From NCBI RefSeq assembly GCF_014696675.1, contig NZ_JACJQN010000005.1, forward strand, positions 1 to 64,000: a stretch of DNA of 64,000 bases, written 5' to 3'. Each line of letters opens with the position of its first letter. Position 1 is the first letter of the stretch. Below are positions 16,718 through 25,926 of this stretch, one piece after another. This stretch comes from Phormidium tenue FACHB-1052 (GTDB lineage Bacteria > Cyanobacteriota > Cyanobacteriia > Phormidesmidales > Phormidesmidaceae). A program made the position numbers and the translations under genes. The notes under the pieces were generated by a model. That model saw nothing but the letters and a program-made list of their open reading frames with translations. It was not told the origin of the DNA and did no database searches.

Positions 16718-18391
16718 TCATCCCAATCGCTGTACCAGGTGCAGCGGTTCCGGTTCCACAGTACTCACTAGTTTTAGAGCGCTTCTGGGCAGTACCCGCA
16801 GTACTTCCTCTAGGGTTGTGACTCCGGCCATGACTTTTTCAATGGCCGATGTGCGAAATGAGATCGAGTCGCTCTTGCTGAGGTGGCGGCGCAGTTGAGT
16901 CATGGTGCCATCGTAGATCAGCTCGCGCATGCGATCGTCCACCTCTAGCATCTCGACCACGGCTTCTCGACCCGAATATCCAGACTGGAAGCAGGCTGGG
17001 CACCCTCGCCCCCGTCGCCAGTTGCCCTTTTTGATTTGAGCGGCATCCAGTTGCAATATGGCTAGGAGTTCTGGGTTGGGCTGGGTGGGTTCAGCACAGT
17101 GGGGACAGATGCGCCGCACTAGGCGTTGAGCGACCACCCCCAAAAGGGCATCGCTGATTAACCCAGGATCTGGCCCAATGTCTTTAATGCGGGGAATTGC
17201 CCCAGCGGCATCGTTGGTGTGCAGGGTAGTGAACACCAGGTGGCCAGTGAGGGCCGCCCGAATGGCGGTTTCTGCGGTTTCGTGATCCCGCACTTCTCCC
17301 ACCATAATGATGTCTGGGTCTTGGCGCAGGATCGATCGCAGCCCCGCCGCGAAGGTCATGCCCGCCGCTTCGTTCACCTGGGTCTGGGTGATGCGGGGCA
17401 GCACGTATTCCACCGGGTCTTCCACCGTGACCACGTTGACATGCTCGGTGGCGATCGCCTGCAAACTGGTATAGAGCGTACTGGTTTTACCGGAGCCAGT
17501 CGGCCCGGTGAAAACAATGATGCCCTGGGGCTGTTCTAGCCAGGTTTTGTAAATTTTCAGCGCTTTGGGCGAAAACCCCAGCTTATCAATGGTGGTGAAG
17601 GGGTTTTCGCGGGGCAGCAGACGTACGACGGCCTTCTCACCGCAAACGCAGGGCAAGGTGCTAACTCGCATGTCCATACTCTGGTCGGCTTCGTTGTCGA
17701 CCTGGTATTTTTCCCCAATCCGGCCATCCTGCGGACGACGGCTGTCGGCAATGTCCATGTTGGCCATTACCTTCAGGGCCACCACCACCCGGCGGCTGAT
17801 CTCCCCTGGCAGCAGGGTAATATCGCGCAGTACTCCATCAATTCGGTAGCGCACCCGCAGCCCTTCTAGGGTCGGTTCTAGGTGAATGTCGCTGGCCTGG
17901 TGCTGTAGGGCGCTAGAAATGATCGCCTTAATCCGCTCAATTTGCCCCTCGGCCTTAGACAGAAATAGCTCAGTGGTTTCGCCAATGTCATCGGTCGATT
18001 GCTGGCCGGTGATTGGGTCTAGCAGACGGCTAGAGGTAATGCGAGTCAGGTCGGCGGTACGAGTGTGGTACCAGGCCCGATAGCTCTTGGCCGCAATGGG
18101 TAGGACTTTGACGGTCGTCAGGGTGCGATCGCCAATCGTCTCCAACACCTCAGGGGAAACGTCAACCGGGCTGCCCAGGTAAAAGCAGCTTTGCCACAGC
18201 AGCAGCGGCACAACCGGGGGCAGTTTTTGCCCCTGACAATACTGAAAAAAGCGACTACAAACCTCCTCATCCAGCAGGTCTAGTTTGAGGATGCCCTCGT
18301 CATCGCGCACCAGGCTGAGAGCCTCTTCACAGGAAATTTTTCCCTGTTTGAGCTGCTTCCAAGCAGAAACGGGCCAAGGTACGGTTTGCAT
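16718..18391 (-). CDS. GspE/PilB-family secretion ATPase
   Basis: 557 residues. The ATPase core has Walker A FTGPTGSGKTSTLY, the Asp box around VTVEDPVEY, Walker B LRQDPDIIMVGEVRD, the His box LTGHLVFTTLHTND, and the tetracysteine zinc site CPHC...CPAC. DIHLEP and GLRVRYRIDG precede it, as in type II secretion and type IV pilus extension ATPases. The N-terminus is shorter than in typical PilB, and no pilus or secretion gene lies next to it, so it is probably an extra paralogue rather than the main PilB. It precedes phnG in the same direction across 189 bases that contain an inverted repeat and the phnG operator. Confidence 0.93.
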   Translation of the reverse strand: MQTVPWPVSAWKQLKQGKISCEEALSLVRDDEGILKLDLLDEEVCSRFFQYCQGQKLPPVVPLLLWQSCFYLGSPVDVSPEVLETIGDRTLTTVKVLPIAAKSYRAWYHTRTADLTRITSSRLLDPITGQQSTDDIGETTELFLSKAEGQIERIKAIISSALQHQASDIHLEPTLEGLRVRYRIDGVLRDITLLPGEISRRVVVALKVMANMDIADSRRPQDGRIGEKYQVDNEADQSMDMRVSTLPCVCGEKAVVRLLPRENPFTTIDKLGFSPKALKIYKTWLEQPQGIIVFTGPTGSGKTSTLYTSLQAIATEHVNVVTVEDPVEYVLPRITQTQVNEAAGMTFAAGLRSILRQDPDIIMVGEVRDHETAETAIRAALTGHLVFTTLHTNDAAGAIPRIKDIGPDPGLISDALLGVVAQRLVRRICPHCAEPTQPNPELLAILQLDAAQIKKGNWRRGRGCPACFQSGYSGREAVVEMLEVDDRMRELIYDGTMTQLRRHLSKSDSISFRTSAIEKVMAGVTTLEEVLRVLPRSALKLVSTVEPEPLHLVQRLG

Positions 18392-18591
18392 AGCATCGGG
18401 CTCCTGAATATAAGCGTGATGAAAAACTGATCCAGCCCCACCAACTGCCAGAACAGAAACAGCTTCTCATTCTTGTTTTGAGTGACGGCGGGAGGAATAA
18501 CCAAAGGGTAAAGTAACCAGCCAGCTTGGGCAAAAACCAAAAGCTGGCTGGTAGGGGTTACGTCAGAACTGAGGTGATTGACTCAACACAG

Positions 18592-20121
18592 TTAAGCCGT
18601 TGCACCATTTAGTGCGATCGAGCGATTATCCGTCCGCCAAATACAGTACGTAATGCCAGATCCCTGGGCATTGACGTACATATATTTGCCGTTCTGAGAG
18701 AAACAGGCTCCGGCAAACTCGCTGGTACTACCCGGAATGATGTTGCGACAGAACTCAAACAAACCACCGCTAGCATCTACCCCAACCACCCGCTGGCTGA
18801 AATTGGGCGCGCCCGGTTGGCCGCCGCTGCCATCTTCACAGAGGTAGAGGGTGCCATCCCGCGCCACCGTAATGTTGTCGGGGCCATCCAAGAGGTTTTC
18901 ATTCGTCGATTCAACTACTAGGGTGACCGTTTCATTGCTGGGGTCATAGGCCCATACCTGCCCTTCGCCCTCATCCCCAGCATTGCTGCAAACCCAGTAG
19001 TGCTTGCCCTGGTGATACCAGGCACCCTCGCCCCGGTACCACGCGGCAGCTCCCTTAGCCAACGCTTCGTACCGCAGGGTATCTTCCGCTGGGTCAACAT
19101 CATCTAGCTTGACCCACTCCACGCGGAGGGGTTGCCCCAGAAAAGGTAGCAGGCTGCCCGAACCATTCGCGCCCAGACCACGGGTATCAACCCCGCTAAA
19201 GCTGCCGCCCCGGTCATTTGTTCCGCCAGTGGGAATTAAAGCCCCGGTGCAGTCAGAACGCTGCCCCGGCTTAATGACCATGGCATAGAGGTCACCCCCT
19301 TGCTGCAGATCGCCAAAGCCATTGGGTTTCCGCACCTTAGGCACGAACTTATAGTAGGCGCTATCGCCCCGATCTTCGGTTTCAAAGACATACCCACTCT
19401 GGGGATCAACCGAAACCGCTTCATGGTTCATGCGGCCCATCGCCACCAGCGGGATTGGGTCAACGGCTTGACCCAACTGGGAAGGAACCTCAAAGTTGTA
19501 GCCGTGCTTTTTGGTCACCCGCGGGTCAGTAGCCGGAGTGGCTACGTTTTCTTCCGAGGAAATCCAGGAACCCCAGGGGGTAGGGCCACCGGCACAGTTG
19601 CGGATGGTGCCGCTCAGGGAAACATAGTCCCGGACTACTAAACCGTCGCGATCAACTTCGACCGTGGTGGTACCGCCGCCGCCGCTGTTCAAAGAGCTAC
19701 CCGTGTAAGGGTCATACTGCTTACCGTTGGGCGCAACGGTGCCGCCGCCCCCAGGATTCCGCTCATGGTTACGCACCAGAATGTAGTTGCCGCTGCGGCC
19801 CTGAAACGCGGCCATGCCATCGTGGTTGCCCGGAACAATTGCACCGTCAGACATGACATCCCCACGAATGGAGATAGCGGTGTACTGAAACTTGTCGGGC
19901 AGGGTAATCAAGGGAGTGTTAGCCAGGCTCCCCAAACTTTTGGTGTTGTTGGGCAACTTAGGCGTGGGGGTGCCAAAGCCCGGCACTGTAAAGCTAGCGG
20001 TATTACAGGTTCCCTGGGCCATGGCCCGACGAGCATTTAGCAAGCCCATGGGGGCCACTGCTGTACCCGCTGCCGCCGCAGACATCAGCATGACAAACTG
20101 ACGCCGTGAGAAATTAGACAT
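18592..20121 (-). CDS. phoX: Tat-exported PhoX-family alkaline phosphatase
   Basis: 509 residues from ATG 20121, chosen because GGAGAAGGAG precedes it and because the Tat signal MSNFSRRQFVMLMSAAAAG starts there. The mature part matches PhoX/DUF839: NHERNPGGGGTVAPNG, GTIRNCAGGPTPWGSWISSEE, MGRMNHEAVSVDP, ETEDRGDSAYYKFVP and CSNAGDEGEGQVW. PhoX enzymes use a Ca/Fe cofactor and release phosphate from organic monoesters in the periplasm. It lies between the C-P lyase genes and phnF-CDE. A candidate Pho box is about 240 bases upstream. An ATG at 20184 in the same frame is less likely. Confidence 0.92.
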   Translation of the reverse strand: MSNFSRRQFVMLMSAAAAGTAVAPMGLLNARRAMAQGTCNTASFTVPGFGTPTPKLPNNTKSLGSLANTPLITLPDKFQYTAISIRGDVMSDGAIVPGNHDGMAAFQGRSGNYILVRNHERNPGGGGTVAPNGKQYDPYTGSSLNSGGGGTTTVEVDRDGLVVRDYVSLSGTIRNCAGGPTPWGSWISSEENVATPATDPRVTKKHGYNFEVPSQLGQAVDPIPLVAMGRMNHEAVSVDPQSGYVFETEDRGDSAYYKFVPKVRKPNGFGDLQQGGDLYAMVIKPGQRSDCTGALIPTGGTNDRGGSFSGVDTRGLGANGSGSLLPFLGQPLRVEWVKLDDVDPAEDTLRYEALAKGAAAWYRGEGAWYHQGKHYWVCSNAGDEGEGQVWAYDPSNETVTLVVESTNENLLDGPDNITVARDGTLYLCEDGSGGQPGAPNFSQRVVGVDASGGLFEFCRNIIPGSTSEFAGACFSQNGKYMYVNAQGSGITYCIWRTDNRSIALNGATA

Positions 20122-20641
20122 CGTACTCCTTCTCCTCTTCAAAGCATTAAAACTTACAGACCCTTGCAGGCCAAAGGTCACCAAACTTGCTCAGAGTTAC
20201 CCCTGCAAACCGGCCAAAAGTTTCTTTTAGCAAAGGCTATTTCATCTCTTTTATGGATGAGATAAATCCATAAATAGCAAGACGACAAATCCAAACAACG
20301 GTCATCTCGCGCAATCTTTTCTGTCAGCAATATTGACTCAATAAAGTATTAATTGCAACCAAGCTGAAGTTAAAGTTTGGTTAATTGAAAAATTTCTGAA
20401 TTGAATATTCGAGCTTCATGTCAATAGAATTTATTTCCTTAAGAATCCAGCTAAAGGTTAGTGGGTCGTCAAGGATTAATCCGAATTTGAATTGTAGAAA
20501 CGGAAAAATCTGTCGCACTCCATTTTGCAGGAGCAACGTTTGAGGACTATTAATTACATTAGAGTCGCTACAAACCGAAGCCCTAGTCAGTGATGCACGG
20601 GCTTGCCTGTAGCGTATTTCTGGCTAGTAAGCTGTAGCGCT
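20122..20641. other. 520-bp intergenic region upstream of phoX
   Basis: No gene is seen. The region is AT-rich, carries the strong ribosome-binding site of phoX next to 20121 and a candidate Pho box at 20355-20388, and probably holds the phoX promoter. The part near 20570-20641 is the 3' flank of the hypothetical gene ending at 20642. Confidence 0.6.
20355..20388 (-). promoter_or_regulatory. Candidate Pho box upstream of phoX
   Basis: On the minus strand the order is ATTAACCAAAC, then TTTAACTTCAG, then CTTGGTTGC. Three TTAAC-like words are spaced about 11 bases apart, as in PhoB/SphR boxes. The third repeat is weak. It lies about 235 bases before the phoX start, which implies a long leader if used. 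Confidence 0.4.
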
Positions 20642-21190
20642 TTAGTCGAGAGCATCAATTAACTGATCGTATTCCTCGGGGCTTAGACGACCTTGACGAA
20701 ACGCCGCATTCACTTGGACAGACGGGTCTCGGCTCACCAAAGGCGCTGCTGGTGCCTGGGCTAGCGTCGTTGAGGCCTGACCTTCACCGGTTGAGTCTAA
20801 CCCAAGCAAACCGTAGGAAGAATAGTAATATTGAGCAGTTTGAAGAGCACGCTGGCGATCGCTCAACCACTGTTCTCGAGAAACACTAAGACTAAAAACT
20901 GGCACTACCCGTCCGTTGATATGCCCTAAAACATCGATTTCAACTGAGCTTAACTGCGAATTTTGAGCAAAGGCTCTTGTAATCTCATCGACTGCTGCAG
21001 ATTGAGCTTGTCCATCCAACACACTCCGTGGGGGGGTGCCATAGACTTCTATAGTTACCGTTATGGGATCCGGACTTGCATGAACGGGTTGGCCTAGTAA
21101 AAATGCTTCAATAGCGGAGGCAAGCACTGCTGCGGCCAATAGTTTCTCTGCTACTTTTTTGAGATCTGAAACCATTAAAAAATTCAGCAT
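20642..21190 (-). CDS. Exported protein of unknown function
   Basis: 182 residues. A Sec-type signal is visible: KK near residue 11, a hydrophobic stretch LLAAAVLASAIEAFLLG and a likely cleavage after VHAS. The mature part has a mixed alpha/beta look with no known motif (TVTIEVYGTPPRSVLD, SSVEIDVLGHINGRVVPVFSL, a tail LSPEEYDQLIDALD). It is divergent from phnF. I do not recognise a family. MVSDLKK (21172) is an alternative start. Confidence 0.75.
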   Translation of the reverse strand: MLNFLMVSDLKKVAEKLLAAAVLASAIEAFLLGQPVHASPDPITVTIEVYGTPPRSVLDGQAQSAAVDEITRAFAQNSQLSSVEIDVLGHINGRVVPVFSLSVSREQWLSDRQRALQTAQYYYSSYGLLGLDSTGEGQASTTLAQAPAAPLVSRDPSVQVNAAFRQGRLSPEEYDQLIDALD

Positions 21191-21478
21191 AAAATGCTTC
21201 TGTCAATCAACAAGAACCAAATTCCTCAACGAAGGCATTTTTCCACTAAACGGGGACACGTTAGGTAAAAAAGCCGTTAAATCAACCCTATATTTCGTTA
21301 ACCTATGGGTTTTTATTTTGAGTAAATTACGTGTAATTACTGATTCGCTAGTGAGTAGCATCTGAAACAGTAAATTTTTCGTCAGCTTCGGATCCCGAAC
21401 ACAGAGTACCACCTGCGGCACGGCCACCTAGTTCTAGCAACGTCACAGGCGTTAGGGAGCCTTGGGCTGTCATCACCG

Positions 21479-22315
21479 ATGAATAACAATGAACAACTGC
21501 GGATATGGCTGTGCACCTCGACGGACTGCGATCGCCTGCCCTTGGGATACGACTATACTTATTTACGGCTTCTGTTTGAGCCCTACCGAATCAACATGCA
21601 TCAAGAAGCTCTGCCACTGTATTTGCAAATTGCCAGTCAGCTGCGTTGCAACATTCGAGAAGCTGTGTTTAAAGTCGGCGATCGCTTGCCGACAGAAACC
21701 GAACTCAGCGAGCGATTTGGGGTCAACCGCCACACCCTGCGACGGGCGATAGAGGTTTTGCGGCAAGAAGGCATTGTTGGTGTAGAGCGGGGCCGAGGCA
21801 CGTTTGTGATGGCGGATCCGATCGCCGTACCGATTGGCAAGCGGGTGCGCTTCAATGAATCTCTCAAAGCCCAATCGCTACAACCCCTGTGGCAGGTGCT
21901 GCGTATTGTCGAGATCAATGCCGATACCAGGCTGTCGAAACGGTTGGAGATTGATGTCGGAGCCTCAGTCCTATTATTTGAGCGCCTGAGTTCCATTGAC
22001 GATATACCGATCAATATTTCCAGCAGCTACTTTCCGGGCCAGCATTTTCCCAGATTAATTGACCACTGCCAGACCTATCGCTCTATTTCGAAGATGCTGC
22101 AGACGGAGTATGGCCGTGACCATATTCGCCGCAGCACGCGCGTTTCGGCCCGTCTAGCCCAGGCCAATGATGCACGATTGCTAAAAATGCCTGCTAATGG
22201 GCCAATTTTGTTATCTGAGTCGATTAATGTCGATCAAACGGGTGTGGTGATTGAGTACGGGGTCACCCGGTTTCGGGGAGACCGAATGGAGCTGGTGCTG
22301 GAAAATGAGGCTTAG
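21479..22315 (+). CDS. phnF: GntR/HutC-family regulator PhnF
   Basis: Up to 278 residues; a start at ATG 21596 (MHQEALPLYLQI) would give 239, the usual family length, so the first 39 residues are doubtful. The winged helix has LRCNIREAVFKVGDRLPTE, ELSERFGVNRHTLRRAIEVL, and GVERGRGTFV. The C-terminal UTRA ligand domain follows (RFNESLKAQ, LLFERLSSIDDIPI, IEYGVTRFRGDR). PhnF represses phosphonate-uptake and degradation genes in other bacteria. It lies beside phnC and is the likely binder of the three TCTAGACATCTA sites. A MITE is inserted right at its stop codon. Confidence 0.9.
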   Translation: MNNNEQLRIWLCTSTDCDRLPLGYDYTYLRLLFEPYRINMHQEALPLYLQIASQLRCNIREAVFKVGDRLPTETELSERFGVNRHTLRRAIEVLRQEGIVGVERGRGTFVMADPIAVPIGKRVRFNESLKAQSLQPLWQVLRIVEINADTRLSKRLEIDVGASVLLFERLSSIDDIPINISSSYFPGQHFPRLIDHCQTYRSISKMLQTEYGRDHIRRSTRVSARLAQANDARLLKMPANGPILLSESINVDQTGVVIEYGVTRFRGDRMELVLENEA

Positions 22316-22326
22316 TAGATGCCTGC

Positions 22327-22477
22327 GGCGTTGCTGAATTGAGGAATGAATCTGCAAAAGCAACGGTTACTGCATCGGCCCCCCAACCCCCCAATTTTGG
22401 GGGACTTTGAGGTTGTCTGGTTCCCCCCCAGAATTGGGGGGTTAGGGGGGCAAATCATACTACTGATCAGCAACGCC
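22327..22477. mobile_element. MITE-like element, copy 1 (between phnF and phnC)
   Basis: A 151-bp non-coding element with perfect 11-base terminal inverted repeats (GGCGTTGCTGA at the left, TCAGCAACGCC at the right). Its interior holds a long G/C-run hairpin (CCCCCAATTTTGGGGG and CCCCCCAGAATTGGGGGG). It shares its first 24 bases and its layout with 33537-33685. The 12-base flanks GTAGATGCCTGC (22315-22326) and GTAGATGCCGGC (22478-22489) match at 11 positions and look like a target-site duplication. Length and duplication size would fit mobilisation by an IS4-group transposase (inference). Confidence 0.8.
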
Positions 22478-22687
22478 GTAGATGCCGGCCTCTCTTTAAA
22501 TCTCCCAGGGCTAAAGGACTTTAAGCTTTTGACTGCCACTGGGATTGGGACTAAGGGGCAAAGCATGGCGGCGTTGAGCAGCGCTCCAAGAACCTTAAAC
22601 GGTTTTCTACGCAAGCTTAATCAACCTTGGGAAGGGTCTTAAACTGCCTGCTGGAATATGGCTATGGCTCGCTAGGGATCGTTTTTG

Positions 22688-22699
22688 TCTAGACATCTA
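22688..22699. promoter_or_regulatory. Operator-like site upstream of phnC (proposed PhnF site 3)
   Basis: TCTAGACATCTA, preceded by G to complete GTCTAGAC (22687-22694). It is the same 12-mer as at phnM and phnG and lies 30 bases before the ATG at 22730. Confidence 0.72.
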
Positions 22700-22729
22700 C
22701 ATAAATTGTTTGGCCATCAACATCCATCT

Positions 22730-23605
22730 ATGCCGGGCCATGATGTTCAACTGGGCCAATATATAGCCATGCGATCAGCTACGGAGAGTGCGTTGGAGGC
22801 TTCCTTTGCCGCCCCCGCTGTCAAGGTTCAGCAGTTATCTAAGTCTTTCAAGGGGCAACCTGCGCTCCAGACGGTGAGTTTGCAGGTTGGTATGGGGGAA
22901 ATGGTGGCGCTGGTGGGAGCTTCTGGTTCCGGCAAGTCTACTCTGTTGCGCAACTTGAATGCCCTACAGCTCGCTGAACAGGGCACCGTAGAAATCTTCG
23001 GCAGTCCGCTGCAGGTTGACGGTAAGCTGCATTCTAAGGCGCGTCAGCTGCGCAGCCAGATTGGGTTTATTTTCCAGCAGTTCAATCTGGTCAATCGTCT
23101 GACGGTGCTGGAAAACGTTCTGGTTGGCAATCTATCGCAAGTTTCGATCATGCGATCGCTCGTGCGGGGCTTTAGCCAACAGGAAAAACTGCGCGCGCTC
23201 AGTGCTCTAGAGCGAGTCGGTATCTTAAATCAGGCCTACAAGCGGGCGTCATCCCTATCGGGTGGTCAACAGCAGCGAGTGGCGATCGCTCGTTGTCTGA
23301 TGCAGGGAGCCAAAATCATTCTGGCCGATGAACCGATCGCCTCCCTTGACCCGGAGTCAGCCCGCAAGGTGATGGAGCTATTGACCCATCTAAACCAGGA
23401 GCAGGGCATTACTATCATCACCTCGTTGCACCAGGTGCAGGTGGTGCGCTGCTATTACAAACGTGCGATCGCACTGCGGGACGGCACCGTTCGATTTGAT
23501 GGTCATATCCATAGCTTAGATGACCAACAGCTCAATGCGATTTACGGTGCCGCCGCCGAGGAATTGGTTTTGAGCGGTCATGCCGAAGTTTTCTCAGCTT
23601 TTTAG
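22730..23605 (+). CDS. phnC: Phosphonate ABC transporter ATP-binding protein
   Basis: 291 residues from ATG 22730. ATG 22769 is an alternative; a TTG at 22685 would run through the operator and is rejected. Walker A GASGSGKSTLLRN, Q-loop FIFQQFNLVNRL, signature LSGGQQQRVAIARCL, Walker B KIILADEPIASLDPES and the H-loop SLHQV match PhnC. It energises uptake through PhnE with PhnD as the binding protein. It is the first gene of phnC-D-E, with 113 bases to phnD. Confidence 0.95.
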   Translation: MPGHDVQLGQYIAMRSATESALEASFAAPAVKVQQLSKSFKGQPALQTVSLQVGMGEMVALVGASGSGKSTLLRNLNALQLAEQGTVEIFGSPLQVDGKLHSKARQLRSQIGFIFQQFNLVNRLTVLENVLVGNLSQVSIMRSLVRGFSQQEKLRALSALERVGILNQAYKRASSLSGGQQQRVAIARCLMQGAKIILADEPIASLDPESARKVMELLTHLNQEQGITIITSLHQVQVVRCYYKRAIALRDGTVRFDGHIHSLDDQQLNAIYGAAAEELVLSGHAEVFSAF

Positions 23606-23718
23606 CAGCAGCCGATCCAGGGTTTCACCTGAGTGCTCCCAATCCAAGAGCTAAATCTCTTAGCCCGTAGCTAACTCATTCCCACAGTTCTAATTTGTAG
23701 TCTTGAGGATTTGCCACC

Positions 23719-24756
23719 ATGACATCTGCTTTAACCCAGTGGTCTGCCCGATTTTTTCTGGTCTTAGCCGGTACTGCTCTGATTGCAGGTTGCAGCACAA
23801 CCGGGCAAGACAATGCTGATGCCCCCGGTGAGGCTGCCGGTGCAACCTGTGCGCCAGAATTAGCCGAAATCGATTTCGGCATCATCTCCACTGAATCCCA
23901 AGCCAACCTTAAAACTCAGTGGGAGCCTTTCTTGGCCGCTATGGAAGCAGAGTTGGGTCGCCCCATCAACGGTTTCTACGCCACCGACTACGCTGGCGTC
24001 ATTGAGGCCATGGGCGCGGGCAAGATTCAGCTCGCCTGGTATGGCGGTAAGTCTTACATTGAAGCCGCGGCTCGTTCCGATGCCGAAGCCTTTGCCCAAA
24101 CCGTCAACTCAGACGGCACCAAGGGCTACTACTCTCATTTGATTACCAACAAAGATAACCCCATCCTTGAAAACGTTGATGTTGAAGCTGGCGACGGCGA
24201 TCAGTACGTTATCAAGAACGCCGCTGATCTAACCTTTGCCTTTAATGACCCCAACTCGACCTCGGGTTTTGTGGTGCCCAGCTACTATGTGTTTGCCAAA
24301 AATGGCATTAACCCGAATGAGGCTTTTGAAGAACTGCTGTTTGCGGGCAGCCATGAAGCCACAGCCCAGGCGATCGCCAATCAACAGGTAGATGTAGCGA
24401 CCAACAACAGCGAAAACCTGCTGAAACTTGAGCAAGGTGATCCAGAAGCCTTTGGGAATATCCAGATTATTTGGACATCTCCTGTCATCCCTAGCGATCC
24501 AGTCGCCTATCGGAATGACTTACCCGATTGCCTGAAAGACCAGTTTAAAGACTTCTTCTACAACTACAAAGATGCTGCGGTGCTAGAGCCCCTGGGCTGG
24601 CAAGGTTTTGACCAGGCCACTGATGCCGATTGGGATACTATTCGTGAGCTGGATCTCGGCCAAAAGATGATGGAAGTGCAGAACGACGCCAATCTGAGTC
24701 CTGAAGCGAAGCAGTCTCAGCTTGATGAGCTGAACAAGCAGCTCGAAGCTTTGTAG
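23719..24756 (+). CDS. phnD: Phosphonate-binding lipoprotein
   Basis: 345 residues. A lipoprotein signal ends at LIAGC (Cys25), so the protein is anchored at the outer face of the inner membrane. The mature part has PhnD/PtxB-type motifs: IDFGIISTESQANLKTQWEPFLAAME, YATDYAGVIEAM, WYGGKSYIEAA, FAFNDPNSTSGFVVPSYYVF, GSHEATAQAIANQQVDVATNN and WTSPVIPSDPVAYR. It binds phosphonates, or possibly phosphite or other phosphorus compounds. GAGGA lies about 10 bases before the ATG. Confidence 0.95.
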   Translation: MTSALTQWSARFFLVLAGTALIAGCSTTGQDNADAPGEAAGATCAPELAEIDFGIISTESQANLKTQWEPFLAAMEAELGRPINGFYATDYAGVIEAMGAGKIQLAWYGGKSYIEAAARSDAEAFAQTVNSDGTKGYYSHLITNKDNPILENVDVEAGDGDQYVIKNAADLTFAFNDPNSTSGFVVPSYYVFAKNGINPNEAFEELLFAGSHEATAQAIANQQVDVATNNSENLLKLEQGDPEAFGNIQIIWTSPVIPSDPVAYRNDLPDCLKDQFKDFFYNYKDAAVLEPLGWQGFDQATDADWDTIRELDLGQKMMEVQNDANLSPEAKQSQLDELNKQLEAL

Positions 24757-24853
24757 GAGGCCTAAATGCTGGGTTCATACCTGTATTCAGCACCTCTTCA
24801 ATAGAGTTGCCAAAGGGGTTATTTAGCGAATCCTATTTGGATGCATCCGGGTT

Positions 24854-24877
24854 GTAGGGGCATTGCACTGCCCCTAC
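24854..24877. repeat. REP-like palindrome between phnD and phnE
   Basis: GTAGGGGCA (24854-24862) and TGCCCCTAC (24869-24877) are perfect 9-base arms around TTGCAC. It lies in the 239-bp phnD-phnE gap and could attenuate transcription into phnE or stabilise the upstream mRNA. Confidence 0.7.
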
Positions 24878-24995
24878 GAGATTCCTATTTTGAACCGGGG
24901 TTTTCCAATGCGGATTTCGCATGATACTACCTACGAAAGCGCCCGAAGATCTGCCTGAATGTACCCGTTGCGATCGCACCTGACCTATTCACCCT

Positions 24996-25832
24996 ATGAC
25001 TGAATCTCCGGCTTCTATTTATCCCGATCAACTCGTCGCCTCTCCTGCGGCTCGCGATCTTTTGGCTAAAGAGCGCCCCCGAATTACCCCCGTTCGCATT
25101 GGCTACTTAGTTTTAGCGATCGCAATATTGATTTACGCAGGCCGACTTAGCGACCTGAGCTTTGTTGAGCTATTTCAGGGTAGCGGCACAATGGCGGAGT
25201 ACGTGACCCGATATTTTCCGCCTAACTTCTCTAACTGGCGGTCTTACCTGCAAGATACCCTCGAAACCGTGGCGATGGGTATTTGGGGCACGCTGCTGTC
25301 GGCCATTCTGGCGGTTCCCCTGTCAATTTTGGCCTCAAGCAACATTTGTCCCGCCTGGATTGTCTTTCCGGTGCGACGGCTTCTAGATACGATGCGAGCG
25401 ATTAATGAGGTTGTTTTTGCGCTCATCTTCGTGGTTGCTGTGGGCTTAGGCCCTTTTGCCGGAGTATTAGCGCTATTTGTTCATACCGCTGGCATCTTGG
25501 CAAAGCTGTTTTCAGAGGCGATCGAAGCGATCGAAGTTGGGCCTGTAGAAGGCATCCGCGCCACGGGGGCAAGCAAGGTGCAAGAAATTGTCTTTGGTGT
25601 CATTCCCCAAGTGGTGCCCCTGTGGACTTCGTTCACGCTTTACCGCTTTGAATCGAATGTGCGTTCAGCGGCAGTATTGGGAATTGTTGGCGCTGGCGGA
25701 ATTGGGGTTTCCCTTTACCAAAGCTTCCGCGCCTTTGAATATCAAGATGTTTGCGCCATTATGATTATTCTGATCGTAACGGTTGGTTTGATTGATACAG
25801 TTTCAGCTAGGTTAAGGCAGCACTTAGTTTAA
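24996..25832 (+). CDS. phnE: Phosphonate ABC transporter permease
   Basis: 278 residues with several membrane segments (IGYLVLAIAILIYAG, LLSAILAVPLSILAS, VVFALIFVVAVGLGPFAGVLALFVHTAG). The EAA-like loop reads EAIEVGPVEGIRATGASKVQEIVFGVIPQV, and YRFESNVRSAAVLGIVGAGGIG near the C-terminus is typical of PhnE. It forms the pore for PhnC/PhnD-driven uptake. Confidence 0.95.
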   Translation: MTESPASIYPDQLVASPAARDLLAKERPRITPVRIGYLVLAIAILIYAGRLSDLSFVELFQGSGTMAEYVTRYFPPNFSNWRSYLQDTLETVAMGIWGTLLSAILAVPLSILASSNICPAWIVFPVRRLLDTMRAINEVVFALIFVVAVGLGPFAGVLALFVHTAGILAKLFSEAIEAIEVGPVEGIRATGASKVQEIVFGVIPQVVPLWTSFTLYRFESNVRSAAVLGIVGAGGIGVSLYQSFRAFEYQDVCAIMIILIVTVGLIDTVSARLRQHLV

Positions 25833-25926
25833 TGGGCTGTAAGTCCGGTTGAAAGCTGGTCAGGGCTGGGCAGAATTTTAGGCGGGCATCCTGGCGGAGT
25901 CAATTATTTAGCACATTAAGCCTGGG

